Below, one piece after another: positions 40,708 to 49,877 of a stretch of DNA of 64,000 nucleotides (its first letter is position 1; the number at the start of each line of letters is the position of its first letter). Source of the DNA: DASUKM01 sp036278735 (lineage in GTDB: Bacteria; Acidobacteriota; Vicinamibacteria; Vicinamibacterales; 2-12-FULL-66-21); the NCBI GenBank assembly GCA_036278735.1, contig DASUKM010000010.1:15532-79531 (forward strand). The letters run 5' to 3'. The notes beneath the pieces are model-generated. The model ran no database searches and was not told the origin of the DNA. It saw only the letters and a list, made by a program, of their open reading frames with translations. The translations under genes were made by a program, and so were the position numbers.

Positions 40708-42059
40708 CCGAGATGCTGCGTCACGGCGTCGGCAATCTCCCTGGCCCACGCCTGGATTTCCTGCTGGTCGCGCCCTTCGATCATGACGCGCACCAGCGGT
40801 TCGGTTCCCGAGTACCGGACGAGCAGACGGCCCTGACCCGCGAGCTGCTGCTCGACGCGCGCCATCGCGGCCGCAATGGCGGGCACGCTCCGGAGATCGG
40901 TCTTCGTGCGCACCCGGACGTTGACGAGCACCTGCGGGTACGCGACGAGCTGGCCGGCCAAGTCGCCCAGCTCGCGCCCCGTGTCGGCCATCACGCGGAG
41001 CACGCTGAGCGCGGTGACGATGCCGTCCCCCGTGAACAGGTGTTCGGAGAAGATGACGTGCCCCGACTGTTCGCCGCCAATCGACAGCCCGCGCTTGAGC
41101 ATCTCTTCCATCACGTACTTGTCGCCGACCGGACAGCGGACGAGATCGATGCCGCTCTCGCGGAGGGCGATCTCGAGCCCGATGTTGCTCATCACGGTGG
41201 CCACCACCGCGTCGCGGCTGAGGCGATGCTGCGCCTGCATGTGGCGCGCGCAGATCAGCATGACGGCGTCGCCGTCGACGATCCGGCCGGCGGCGTCGAC
41301 GAAGATCGCGCGATCGCCGTCGCCGTCGAACGCGATGCCCATCCGGTGGCCCCCCTCGCGGACGACCGTCGCCAGCCGTTCCGGATGCGTGGAGCCGCAC
41401 CCGAGGTTGATGTTGCGGCCGTCGGGTTCGGCGCTGAGCACCGTGACGTCGTAGCCGAGTTGCTGGAACAGCGCGGGGGCGACCGTCGTCGTCGCCCCGT
41501 TCGCGCAGTCGATCGCCACCTTGAAGCGTCCGAGTCGCTCGGGCGCCGGAAAGGCGAGCCGCGCGTGCGCGATGTACGCGTCGATCACGTCGGTGCGGTC
41601 GACCGGCGGCAATCCGTTGTCGGGGACCGACCAGCGGCGATCCGCGATGATGTCTTCGACCTGGCGCTCGAGCGTCTCGGTGAATTTCTCGCCGCGCCCG
41701 GAGAACACCTTGATGCCGTTGTCGGCGAACGGATTGTGCGACGCGGAGATCACGAGGCCGGCATCGTAGCCGAGCGCCCGGGTGACGTACGCGACGGCCG
41801 GCGTCGGAATCACGCCCGCCGTGGTGATCGCCCCCCCTTCGGCGTGCACACCACGGCCAAGTTCCCGCTCCAGCCATTCGCCGGATTCGCGCGTGTCGCG
41901 TCCGACGAAAAACCGCAGCGGCCGCGACGCGGCGTCATTGCCCGACAGCCGCATCGCGCGGACGAGCGCGGCGCCGAGCCGGGCGACCGTCTCGTGATCG
42001 AGTGGATACTGGCCAGCCGTCCCCCGGACGCCATCGGTCCCGAACAGGTGCTCGCTCAT
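40704..42059 (-). CDS. glmM: phosphoglucosamine mutase
   Basis: A 451-residue mutase interconverting GlcN-6-P and GlcN-1-P for UDP-GlcNAc synthesis. FGTDGVRG at the start, catalytic Ser 107 in ISASHNPFADNG, metal loop DGDGDR, GGEQSGH and phosphate-binding RYSGTEPLVR are all present. It follows cdaA-cdaR, the same order as in Firmicutes, where GlmM binds and inhibits the c-di-AMP synthase. ATG 42059 is the family start. Confidence 0.95.
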   Translation of the reverse strand: MSEHLFGTDGVRGTAGQYPLDHETVARLGAALVRAMRLSGNDAASRPLRFFVGRDTRESGEWLERELGRGVHAEGGAITTAGVIPTPAVAYVTRALGYDAGLVISASHNPFADNGIKVFSGRGEKFTETLERQVEDIIADRRWSVPDNGLPPVDRTDVIDAYIAHARLAFPAPERLGRFKVAIDCANGATTTVAPALFQQLGYDVTVLSAEPDGRNINLGCGSTHPERLATVVREGGHRMGIAFDGDGDRAIFVDAAGRIVDGDAVMLICARHMQAQHRLSRDAVVATVMSNIGLEIALRESGIDLVRCPVGDKYVMEEMLKRGLSIGGEQSGHVIFSEHLFTGDGIVTALSVLRVMADTGRELGDLAGQLVAYPQVLVNVRVRTKTDLRSVPAIAAAMARVEQQLAGQGRLLVRYSGTEPLVRVMIEGRDQQEIQAWAREIADAVTQHLG

Positions 42060-42129
42060 GCTCGGAAAAGAGGCGGTCGCAGCACGAGGGCCGCGCGTTG
42101 GCCGTACGGGCAGAAGGCGGACTGGATGA

Positions 42130-43041
42130 TCACCGGATTGTGACGGAGGTGGTCGCCGGATCGATCCGGGTGACCCCGACGTTTTCGATCGGATCGACGT
42201 GCACCCGCAGATTGTACCGGCCCCGCCGCAGCCCGGCAAGATCGACGTAGGCCTGCAACGTGCCGGTCGAGAGCGCCGCCACCGCATCGCGGCTCCCGCG
42301 CACCGTCACATCGACGGTGGACGGCCTGAATTGCACGCGGCGGCCGGCGGCGAGCTGACGCGGGCGGAGTGCGACGTTGGCGAGCTCGCGCTCGACCGGC
42401 GCGGGGAGGATGTCGATGACGACGCTCGCGGAAATGGGCTTCGCGAGCCGCACCGACGAGTCGAGCACCCCGACCGTGACGACGTCCCGCACCCGCGCAC
42501 GGGCGCCCGCCACCGACACGGGCTCGGTCGTGGCGCCGGCCACCTGGCGGACGCGCGTCACCGGGCCGACGACCTCCACGGTCGCCGGGTTCGACGTGAT
42601 CCGTCCGACCACGAAGCCCGACGCGGGATCGCCCTGAATCGCGGGGACGATCGGGACGGTCCGGCGCGCCGACTGCTCGAGGTCGAGCGAGACCGTCGGC
42701 TGCGCGACCTGCGTGACCTCGACGCCGAACGGCGCGCTGATCTCGTCGTTGCGAAGATGGAACATGCGCGCGCCCGGCCGCGCGGCCCCCAGATCGATGA
42801 CCGCCACGATTTCCCCGGGCTCGAGTTTGCTGAGCTGCGCCGACGTCCCCCGCACGCGCACGTCGATCGTGGACGGCGGATCGCCCACGATTTCCAGCTC
42901 CGCCGGGATGTTGCGAAACTCGAGCGGCACCCGCAGCGAGCGCTCCACGACGTGCTCGCCCGCCACGGTGAGCCACAGCAGCGTCGCCAGCGCGACGGAG
43001 AGCAGCTTGAGCCCGAGGTGCCGGAAGGGGTGATAGCGCAT
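42130..43041 (-). CDS. cdaR: YbbR/CdaR-like protein
   Basis: A 303-residue protein with an N-terminal membrane helix (LGLKLLSVALATLLWLTVAG) and about three YbbR repeats (ERSLRVPLEFRNIPAELEIV, VSLDLEQSARRTVPIVPAIQ, ASVVIDILPAPVERELANV). CdaR modulates CdaA activity from outside the membrane. It overlaps cdaA by one base and precedes glmM by 70 bases. Confidence 0.88.
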   Translation of the reverse strand: MRYHPFRHLGLKLLSVALATLLWLTVAGEHVVERSLRVPLEFRNIPAELEIVGDPPSTIDVRVRGTSAQLSKLEPGEIVAVIDLGAARPGARMFHLRNDEISAPFGVEVTQVAQPTVSLDLEQSARRTVPIVPAIQGDPASGFVVGRITSNPATVEVVGPVTRVRQVAGATTEPVSVAGARARVRDVVTVGVLDSSVRLAKPISASVVIDILPAPVERELANVALRPRQLAAGRRVQFRPSTVDVTVRGSRDAVAALSTGTLQAYVDLAGLRRGRYNLRVHVDPIENVGVTRIDPATTSVTIR

Positions 43042-43844
43042 CAGGTCTCGTACGCCGGCCGCACGCGCCGCCGCAGGACGACGAGCCCGCGCAGCCGGTC
43101 GCGCAGCTGATCGGGCGTGAGCGGCCGCTCGATTTCGCCGTCGAGCGCGATCGAAATCTGGCCCGTCTCCTCGGAGACGACCACGGCCGCCGCGTCACTC
43201 TCTTCGGTCAAGCCGATCGCCGCGCGGTGCCGCGTGCCGAGATCGCGGCTCACGCGCGGGTTGACCGTGAGCGGCAGAAAGCAGGCCGCGGCCGCCACCC
43301 GCGTCTCCTGCAGCACGGCGGCGCCGTCGTGCAGCGGAGATCCGGGCTGAAAAATCGTGACCAGCAGGTCGTACGTCAGCGTCGCATCGAGCGGAATGCC
43401 GCTCTCGATGTAGTTGCGCAGCCCGATCTCGCGCTCGATCGCGAAAATCGCCCCCACGCGCTGCCCCGCGAGAATCGACGCCGCGACGACCACCTCCTCG
43501 ATCATCTCGTCGGCCGATTCCTGGCGGGTAAAGTACCGGAAGAACGGCGCCTGGCCGAGATGCGCGAGCGCCCGCCGGATGTCGGACTGAAAGATGACGA
43601 TCGCGGCAAACGCAATGTAGACGAGAATGTTGCGAATCAGCCAGTTGACGGTCTGGAGCGGCGCCAGGCGCGAGAGATAGAACAGCCCCAGCACCACGAG
43701 CGACCCGACCGCCATCTGGACGGCGCGCGTGCCCCTGATCAACTTGAGCGATTCGTAGATCAGAATGGAAACGATCGCGATGTCGAGCAGATCCCACCAG
43801 CCAACCGGCGGGCGCCGGAGCAGGCCACTGATGTAACCGGACAT
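43041..43844 (-). CDS. cdaA: diadenylate cyclase CdaA
   Basis: A 267-residue membrane enzyme making c-di-AMP from two ATP. Three N-terminal helices lie near 18-36, 42-60 and 70-88; the DAC domain has GAIFAIEREIGLR, catalytic DGA at 173-175 (PLHDGAAV) and RHR at 205-207 (GTRHRAAIG). ATG 43844 matches the family. First gene of cdaA-cdaR-glmM-pdxJ-hydrolase. Confidence 0.94.
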   Translation of the reverse strand: MSGYISGLLRRPPVGWWDLLDIAIVSILIYESLKLIRGTRAVQMAVGSLVVLGLFYLSRLAPLQTVNWLIRNILVYIAFAAIVIFQSDIRRALAHLGQAPFFRYFTRQESADEMIEEVVVAASILAGQRVGAIFAIEREIGLRNYIESGIPLDATLTYDLLVTIFQPGSPLHDGAAVLQETRVAAAACFLPLTVNPRVSRDLGTRHRAAIGLTEESDAAAVVVSEETGQISIALDGEIERPLTPDQLRDRLRGLVVLRRRVRPAYET

Positions 43845-43894
43845 GCGTGCCTGTAGCTTATCGCATCGATTGCTGAATTGGTGAGTCGCCCCGC

Positions 43895-44545
43895 ATGACG
43901 TTCCTGGGACGGCGGCTGCGGCTGCAGGTGTTCGAGGCGCTGGACGCGCGCGCCCGGCAGTTCCGGTCGCACGACGACGTGTGGCCGTTCCGGGTCCCCC
44001 ATGAACCGCTCCAACTGCAGGCCATCGTCGACGCAGCGCTCGCCGGCGAGCACGCCCATGTGGATCCCATCGCGCTCCGATCCCGGCGGCTGCTCCGCAT
44101 GGAGTGGGAGGACGGCAGCACCTGGGAGGCGTGGGCCATGGCGCTCCCGTCGGGGGTGTCGCTCTATTGCGACAGCGGGCCGGACGAAACGCGCGTGCTC
44201 GCCTCCGCAAAGCGAAGCCATCCGGCGGAAGCAGACCGCTTCTTCCTCGAGCGGCTCGCCGAATCACGCGGCCATGCCTTCGGCATCGAGATGTCCGGCG
44301 CCCCCCCCGACCGGATCCGTACGCCGCTGACCGATCGGGATTTCCTCACGGACCTGTTCGTGGAGCTGTTCGAAGGGACGCCGGCCGAAGGCGCACTCCG
44401 CGGCGCGGGCACCCGCGCGCCCGAGGGCGGACGGGATTTCAGGGATGACGTCCGTCGGTGGCTCGCTCGCGTGCTCGTGGCGCCTCCGCCGCCCGCCGCG
44501 CGCCCGAACCGCCGCCCCCCGCGCCGCCTGCGGGATGAGCAGTAG
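43895..44545 (+). CDS. uncharacterised 216-residue protein
   Basis: I do not recognise this family. The protein is soluble-looking, with a W/F-rich first half (HDDVWPFRVPHEPLQLQ, RRLLRMEWEDGSTWEAWAMALPSG) and a charged middle (RSHPAEADRFFLERLAE, LTDRDFLTDLFVELFEG). The last 30 residues are Arg/Pro-rich. GC-rich third positions over the whole length and a clean stop argue for coding. It is transcribed divergently from cdaA with about 50 bases between and ends just before a heptamer array. Confidence 0.55.
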   Translation: MTFLGRRLRLQVFEALDARARQFRSHDDVWPFRVPHEPLQLQAIVDAALAGEHAHVDPIALRSRRLLRMEWEDGSTWEAWAMALPSGVSLYCDSGPDETRVLASAKRSHPAEADRFFLERLAESRGHAFGIEMSGAPPDRIRTPLTDRDFLTDLFVELFEGTPAEGALRGAGTRAPEGGRDFRDDVRRWLARVLVAPPPPAARPNRRPPRRLRDEQ

Positions 44546-44547
44546 CC

Positions 44548-44680
<133 letters not shown>

Positions 44681-44726
44681 GTTCCTGGTTCGCGGTGCCC
44701 GGTTGGCTCCATCACCAACAGTGTGG

Positions 44727-44747
44727 GTCAGCCCTTTACGGGCTGAC
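44727..44747. terminator. hairpin between array and nuclease gene
   Basis: GTCAGCCC-TTTAC-GGGCTGAC is a perfect eight-pair stem-loop. It lies after the array at 44548-44680. No T-tract follows, so it is either a factor-dependent terminator end or a repetitive hairpin. Confidence 0.4.
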
Positions 44748-44818
44748 GGCGCGCGCCGGGCGCGTCAATTGCAGCGAGGGGGCGATCTCGCCGTAAACGA
44801 TGACAGGAGCGATCGCCG

Positions 44819-45328
44819 ATGCAGATTCTGCTTCTTGCTCTCGCGGGAATGATGGCGCCGTTTCAACTCGTCCAACCCGGGGCGCCGACGGACCCCGTGC
44901 TGGTCACGCAGGTGTCGTCGGGGGACGCGATCACCGTCGCGTCCTTCGGACGGGTGCGGCTGCTCGGCATTGCGGCGCCCCGCATCGGACGCGGATTCGA
45001 CAATGCCGCGCCGTTCGCATTCGACGCCCGCGACCGCTTGTCGGGGCTGGTGCTGCACCGGTGGGTCCGGCTCGAATTCGAGCGAAGAGCCGACGGGACA
45101 TGGATCACCGGCGCGGCATCCGTGCTGCTCGAGGACGGCACGTTCGTGAACGCGCTGCTGGTGCGGGAGGGGCTGGCGCGCGTCTCCGGTCGCACGTCGG
45201 CACGGCGTGCCGAACTGCTGCGTGCGCAGGAGGAAGCTCGGGCCGCTCGACGCGGCCTGTGGGATCAAGAGCAGAAGATCCGCAGAGACCAGGAAGAAAT
45301 CGGGAGAAAAAGATGCGAGACGCCGTGA
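44819..45328 (+). CDS. staphylococcal-nuclease-like (TNase) protein
   Basis: A 169-residue protein with a short hydrophobic lead (MQILLLALAGMMAPFQL) and an SNase OB-fold: SSGDAITVASFGRVRLLGIAAPRI, FDARDRLSGLVLHRWVRLEF, VNALLVREGLARVS and EARAARRGLWDQE. The RLLGI and VREGLA blocks are typical. The active-site residues are not all canonical: relatives have R-L-x-G-I-D/A-T/A-P-E, and here the Glu after Pro is replaced by Arg, so activity is uncertain. Confidence 0.68.
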   Translation: MQILLLALAGMMAPFQLVQPGAPTDPVLVTQVSSGDAITVASFGRVRLLGIAAPRIGRGFDNAAPFAFDARDRLSGLVLHRWVRLEFERRADGTWITGAASVLLEDGTFVNALLVREGLARVSGRTSARRAELLRAQEEARAARRGLWDQEQKIRRDQEEIGRKRCETP

Positions 45329-45531
45329 CTTGACTCAGACGCGCGACGGGCGCATCCTCGAATCAGCTGGCTTCCCTTCAGGAGGCATCGAATGGACGAG
45401 CCACCGGGCTGAGAACGGCCCGACGGGATTCTGTCGCATCTGCGCCGCGCGGCTTCCGGACGAATGTCCGGGCACACGGTCCCACCATACGCGCGGCAGA
45501 ATCCCGCCGGAGCCTTGCAGCCGCGCCAGAC

Positions 45532-45597
<66 letters not shown>

Positions 45598-45599
45598 TT

Positions 45600-46295
45600 T
45601 CAGGCCGTGGCGGGGTGCGTCACCGGCACGTGCGGCTTGTTCCCGCGCAGCATCATGCCTCCGAAAACCGAGACGAGTTCGAGGGGAGGGACCGGCGACG
45701 ACTCGAAGGTGACGCGGCCCGTGCGGATGGCCTGGCAAATCGCGTCGGGATCGCGGGACGCGTCGACCAGCGAATAGGTCCGTCCGAGCTGACGCAGATC
45801 GTGAAGATCGGAGCTGGCGACGAGCGGCTTGCGGTGCGCCCGCGCCCAGCGGGCCGCCCGCGCGTTGAAATTGATGCCGTACGTCCAGAAGTAGCTCCAC
45901 TCGACCGCGTCGAACAGCTCGGGACGCGCATCCATGATGTCGCGCAGGCACTTCCGGTCCGGGAAGAACGGATGCGGCGCGACGACAAGGCCGTTCGAGT
46001 TCGACTTGAGCGCCGCGATGTCGTCGAACGTGCGCACGCGCTCCACGCCCTCCGGAAAATTGATCAGGAGGATGTGCCGTCCCTCGATCGTTCGCTCGAT
46101 GCCCGGGATCAGGACGATGCCGCGGGCGCGCGCGCGAGCGGTGAGGGCCGGGTCGGCGAGCTGGCGATCGTGCAGCGTAATCGCGAGCGCGTCGAACCCC
46201 AGCGCCGATGCGCGGTCGATCAGCGTCGTCGCGCTGTGATGGATGTAGTCCTCTGGATCTTCGGAGGCGTGGAGATGGAGATCGGTTTTCAACAT
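45600..46295 (-). CDS. PHP-domain metal-dependent phosphoesterase
   Basis: A 231-residue protein. MLKTDLHLHAS gives the first PHP motif (HxH), LAITLHDRQ the second, VLIPGIERTIEG the third with its Glu, VVAPHPFFPDR the fourth, and VASSDLHDLRQLGRTY the last metal-binding SDLH. All metal ligands of a PHP trinuclear site appear present. Substrate unknown. ATG 46295 is chosen because it starts the first motif. Confidence 0.85.
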   Translation of the reverse strand: MLKTDLHLHASEDPEDYIHHSATTLIDRASALGFDALAITLHDRQLADPALTARARARGIVLIPGIERTIEGRHILLINFPEGVERVRTFDDIAALKSNSNGLVVAPHPFFPDRKCLRDIMDARPELFDAVEWSYFWTYGINFNARAARWARAHRKPLVASSDLHDLRQLGRTYSLVDASRDPDAICQAIRTGRVTFESSPVPPLELVSVFGGMMLRGNKPHVPVTHPATA

Positions 46296-46495
46296 AACGG
46301 GCCGCGCCGGACCACCGGGGCGGAAGAGCAAATCACGTTCCGGCAACACGCCTGAGCCGGTTCCGCACGAAACCGCGCGAAACCGTCGTATTGCGCCTTA
46401 GCCGCGGATCACGAAATTGTGCGTCGGCGTCCAGTCTGCCGTCCAGTGCCCCGGGAGTCCGCCGAAGGGCAGATTTGTGGCACGGGGCGGAACGG

Positions 46496-47185
46496 CTATT
46501 GTTTCGCCATCGTGAAGGATTCGCCCGAAAACCCCGACCCCTGAAGACTGCCCGCGACGACCCGTCCGGTCGTGTCCATGGTGCCGTGCATGTTGAAATC
46601 GGTGAAGGGTGCTATCTTCACCCGCATATTCAGTTGACCGTTCGCGGTCATTTGGCCGGGTTGGGCGGGATCCGTGTTGCCGCTGCCCAGCCCCGGCAGC
46701 ACGAACGAACCGGTGACGATTCCCGCGCTCGTCTGCGACAGCTTGAACGACGAGCCCCTGAGCAGGCCGGACGTCACCAGCCAGGCACCCGACATGCTGC
46801 CGACGGTGTAGGTGACGTTGCTGCTGGCCGTACCGCCTTTGCCGTCGCTGACCGTCAGGCTGGCGCTCGCCGCCCCCCCCGATCCGGAGATGGTCCCGCT
46901 GGTGCTTGGCCCGTTGGCGGTGGAACCGGCGATGTTCCAGGTGTACGACACGCTGTCGCCGTCTGGATCGCTCGCAATCGCCTGAAAATTGAATGTCGTC
47001 AACGATGCGATCCCGAACGTGGGATTCACGGTGGCACTGCTGATGACGGGCGCGTGATTGCCGGGGGGCGGGGTTGGCGATGTCGGCGTGGAGGCCGATG
47101 ACGACGATCCGCCGCCGCTGCTGCCGCAGCCGCCGGCCAGGAGAGAAAGCGCGGACACCGCGACCAGGACACAGACGTGACGCAT
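46496..47185 (-). CDS. lipoprotein with PKD/Ig-like domain
   Basis: A 229-residue lipoprotein: signal MRHVCVLVAVSALSLLAGGC with lipobox Cys 20, a Gly/Ser/Pro linker, then a PKD-like domain (NHAPVISSATVNPTFGIA, IASDPDGDSVSYTWNIAGST, LTVSDGKGGTASSNVTYTV) and a C-terminal beta-rich region (SGLLRGSSFKLSQTSAG). GGAGG precedes ATG 47185 by six bases. Envelope-bound adhesion or binding role is inferred. Confidence 0.78.
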   Translation of the reverse strand: MRHVCVLVAVSALSLLAGGCGSSGGGSSSSASTPTSPTPPPGNHAPVISSATVNPTFGIASLTTFNFQAIASDPDGDSVSYTWNIAGSTANGPSTSGTISGSGGAASASLTVSDGKGGTASSNVTYTVGSMSGAWLVTSGLLRGSSFKLSQTSAGIVTGSFVLPGLGSGNTDPAQPGQMTANGQLNMRVKIAPFTDFNMHGTMDTTGRVVAGSLQGSGFSGESFTMAKQ

Positions 47186-47310
47186 GACCCACCTCCAGCA
47201 ACGCGACGCCATGAGCGGCGCCGCGCCATCCAGCCTACGGGTGGGGTGGGACAGATGTGGTCACGAAGATGGAACCGCGATCGGCAGCAGGGGCCGCACC
47301 CGCCGTCGCG

Positions 47311-47853
47311 TCAATCCGTGAGCGCGGCAGCCAGCTTCAGGACGGTGTTCCAGTTGCGCGCGGTGCCCGGCGTGCCGAGATGCCTCGCGATCAGTGCGCC
47401 GGTCAACGTCGAGCGGCCCTGACCGTCCGGGTACACGGCGTACAGGACACGTCCTTCGCCGTGGACGCGCTCGCGGCCAACGATTGCCGCCCGCAGGGTC
47501 GCGACGCGTTCATGCCCCGGGGCCGCTTTCATGACGACCGCAACGAGACGCGCCGGATCGCGCGCTGCTTCCTGCGTGAACGGATTGCGCGCGACGGCAG
47601 CCCGCCACTCGTCGGCCGTCATCACGAAGAAGCTCGTCGTGAGCCGAAGATCCGCGGCCGCGTGAACTTCGAGCTTCCGCTCGAGCGTCGCCGTCGGGCG
47701 GGCCCGTGTCGTGAAGATCGCGTTGCCTGTCTGCAGTACCGTGCGGACGTTCGCGAACCCGAGGCCGCCGAGCCACGCCGCCAGATCCCGCATCCGCAGC
47801 GGATTGTTGGCGGCCACGTTGACTGCTCGCAGCAGCGCCACGTAGGTCGTCAT
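47311..47853 (-). CDS. DUF1697 family protein
   Basis: A 180-residue protein. YVALLRAVNVAANNPLRMRDLAAWLGGLGFANVRTVLQTGNAIF is the hallmark start of DUF1697; RNWNTVLKLAAAL closes the domain. No biochemical function is established. Stands alone and is transcribed away from the WYL regulator. Confidence 0.88.
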   Translation of the reverse strand: MTTYVALLRAVNVAANNPLRMRDLAAWLGGLGFANVRTVLQTGNAIFTTRARPTATLERKLEVHAAADLRLTTSFFVMTADEWRAAVARNPFTQEAARDPARLVAVVMKAAPGHERVATLRAAIVGRERVHGEGRVLYAVYPDGQGRSTLTGALIARHLGTPGTARNWNTVLKLAAALTD

Positions 47854-47955
47854 GGCCGAAGCCTATACCTGGCCAAGGTTCTCTCCAAGGGCTGCCGTCG
47901 ATCCACCGACGCGCGAATCAGGGGTGTATCCTGAGCACGCCTCGGTGGGCCGGGC

Positions 47956-49023
47956 ATGACACGCAATAGCGAGCTGATTCGCCAGTGGCAGATCCTCCGC
48001 GATCTCGATGCGGCGCGCCAGGGGGTCACGATCCAGAGCCTGGCCGCCGCGCGCGGCGTCCACACGCGAACGATTCGACGCGATCTGGAGGCCCTGCAGA
48101 AGGCCGGCTTCGCGCTGTACGACACAAAGGTGAACGGAACGGCGATGTGGCGGCTGCAGCCGCACGCGCTCAAGGGGCTCGAACACACGTCCTGGAGCCT
48201 GACGGAGCTGTGCGCGATGTATTTCAGCCGGTCGCTGCTCGAAGCGCTCGCCGGCGCGCCATTCGAGACGGAGCTTGCGCGCGCGTTCGCGAAACTCGAG
48301 GCGGCGATGCCCGCGCGGATGCGGCGATATCTCGACCGGCTGCCGCGCGTGCTGCAGTCGAAGAGCGCAGGGCGCAAGAAAGCCGACGAGCGGCGGCTCC
48401 GTGACGTGCTCGCACGCGCCATCGACGCGTGTCTCGAGCAGCGCCGCGCGGACATGCGCTACGCGTCGTTCTCCTCGCGTCAGATCAAGAACTACCTCGT
48501 CGAACCGCAGCGGTTGTCGTACGCGCAGGGCGGCATCTACCTGACGGCGTTCGTCCCCGAGTACGGCCAGATTCGAACGTTTGCCGTCGAGCGCATCCTG
48601 GCGTTTTCGGCGACGGGCGAGCACTTCGAGCCGCGGCCGTTGCCGCCCGAATCGTTTGCCCATTCGCTGGGCGTGCATTCCGGTCCGCCCGGGCACGTCG
48701 TGCTCGAATTCGATCGCCGGGTCGCCGACTACGTCAAGGAACGCGAGTGGCACCCGTCGCAGCATCTCACGGAACAGCCCGGCGGATCGCTCACCCTCGC
48801 GCTCGACGTGTGTGAGGATCGCGCGCTCCGCAGCTGGATCCTCAGCTTCGGTCCGCTCGTGCGCGTCGTCTCGCCGAATCGGCTGGCGCAGGAAATCTTC
48901 GAAGAGATCGAGGAAGCGCGCGAGCGATACGTCCCGAAGCTGTCGTTCGAGGCGCCGCGCGCGCCGCTCGACGAACGCTCGAAACTGCCCGCGCGCGCGC
49001 GTCTCTGGCGTGTGAAGAGCTAG
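47956..49023 (+). CDS. HTH and WYL-domain transcriptional regulator (YafY-like)
   Basis: A 355-residue regulator. Residues 1-60 form a winged helix (RQWQILRDLDAARQGVTIQS, RGVHTRTIRRDLEALQKAGF). Residues about 150-260 are the WYL domain, with YASFSSRQIKNYLVEPQRLSY and FVPEYGQIRTFAVERIL, and the end is the WCX region. WYL domains sense nucleic acid or nucleotide ligands in several DNA-damage and defence regulators. Here there is no defence system beside it, so it is an ordinary orphan regulator. Confidence 0.85.
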   Translation: MTRNSELIRQWQILRDLDAARQGVTIQSLAAARGVHTRTIRRDLEALQKAGFALYDTKVNGTAMWRLQPHALKGLEHTSWSLTELCAMYFSRSLLEALAGAPFETELARAFAKLEAAMPARMRRYLDRLPRVLQSKSAGRKKADERRLRDVLARAIDACLEQRRADMRYASFSSRQIKNYLVEPQRLSYAQGGIYLTAFVPEYGQIRTFAVERILAFSATGEHFEPRPLPPESFAHSLGVHSGPPGHVVLEFDRRVADYVKEREWHPSQHLTEQPGGSLTLALDVCEDRALRSWILSFGPLVRVVSPNRLAQEIFEEIEEARERYVPKLSFEAPRAPLDERSKLPARARLWRVKS

Positions 49024-49067
49024 CCGGTCAGGGCTCCCGGCAGACGCCGCGCTGATACGATCGGAGC

Positions 49068-49826
49068 ATGGCCACGGACACGACGCTCCTCTTCAGCTTC
49101 GCCCATCCAGACGACGAGAGCTTCTGCGGTGCAGGCACCGCGATGAAGTGCGCGGCGGCGGGCGCGCGGATCGCGCTGGTGACGGCGACGCGCGGCGAGC
49201 GCGGAAGCGCCGGCGATCCGCCTCTGTGCGCGCCGGATGACCTCGGCGCGTGTCGCGAGCAGGAACTGCGCGAGGCGGCGCGGATCATCGGCTTCGACGA
49301 GCTGCACGTCCTCGACTACCGCGATCGCGAGCTGACGGACGCACCGGCCGACGCGGTGCGACGCTCGCTCGTGGCGTTGATCCGCCGCCTCCGGCCGTCG
49401 GTCGTCCTGACGTTCGATCCCGAAGGGGTCAACCGGCACCCGGATCACATGGCCATCAGCCGCTTCACCAGCGACGCCGTAGCCGCGGCCGCAGATGCCC
49501 GATGGTATCCCGAGCTGGGCGATCCCTACACGATTGACCGTCTGCTCTGGACCCCGCCCGTCGCGCCATGGGACGCGGTGAAGATCGATCGGCTCGAGGA
49601 TCAGCCCGGTGTGGATTTCCTGATCGACGTCTCCTCGTGGCGCGACCGGCGCGCCGCCGCACTCCGGGCCCACCGCACGCAGCGCAAGAGCATCGACCGC
49701 TGCTTCTTCGACGGCCACGACGGCGGCCGGATCCTCGGGCTCGAGATGTGGCGCCAGGGGCGAGGCCCGGCGCTCCGGCGTCGTCCAGAGGACGACATCC
49801 TCGTGGGCGGCGCCGTTCAGGGCTGA
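49068..49826 (+). CDS. PIG-L/LmbE-type deacetylase
   Basis: A 252-residue zinc deacetylase with the catalytic motif AHPDDE at residues 12-17, TATRGERGSAG, and the metal-completing NRHPDHMAISRFT. Such enzymes remove acetyl groups from GlcNAc-type compounds. No bacillithiol or mycothiol gene is adjacent to fix the substrate. Confidence 0.85.
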   Translation: MATDTTLLFSFAHPDDESFCGAGTAMKCAAAGARIALVTATRGERGSAGDPPLCAPDDLGACREQELREAARIIGFDELHVLDYRDRELTDAPADAVRRSLVALIRRLRPSVVLTFDPEGVNRHPDHMAISRFTSDAVAAAADARWYPELGDPYTIDRLLWTPPVAPWDAVKIDRLEDQPGVDFLIDVSSWRDRRAAALRAHRTQRKSIDRCFFDGHDGGRILGLEMWRQGRGPALRRRPEDDILVGGAVQG

Positions 49827-49877
49827 CGCCGCACGCGAGCAGACTCGCCACCCGCGACGCGGGTCCAGTGGTCGCCG

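Noticed and set aside
44819..45328. Confident active thermonuclease
   Set aside because: The fold fits, but the key acidic residue after the GI-x-x-P motif is Arg here, so only family membership is claimed.
45385..45415. Short ATG frame with AGGAGG in front
   Set aside because: It stops after six codons at TGA; no hairpin after the TGA and no conserved family when read through, so neither a micro-protein nor another selenoprotein is supported.
47956..49023. WYL regulator as marker of a phage-defence island
   Set aside because: Its neighbours are DUF1697, a PIG-L deacetylase and folP; no defence genes, integrase or tRNA-borne attachment site is seen.
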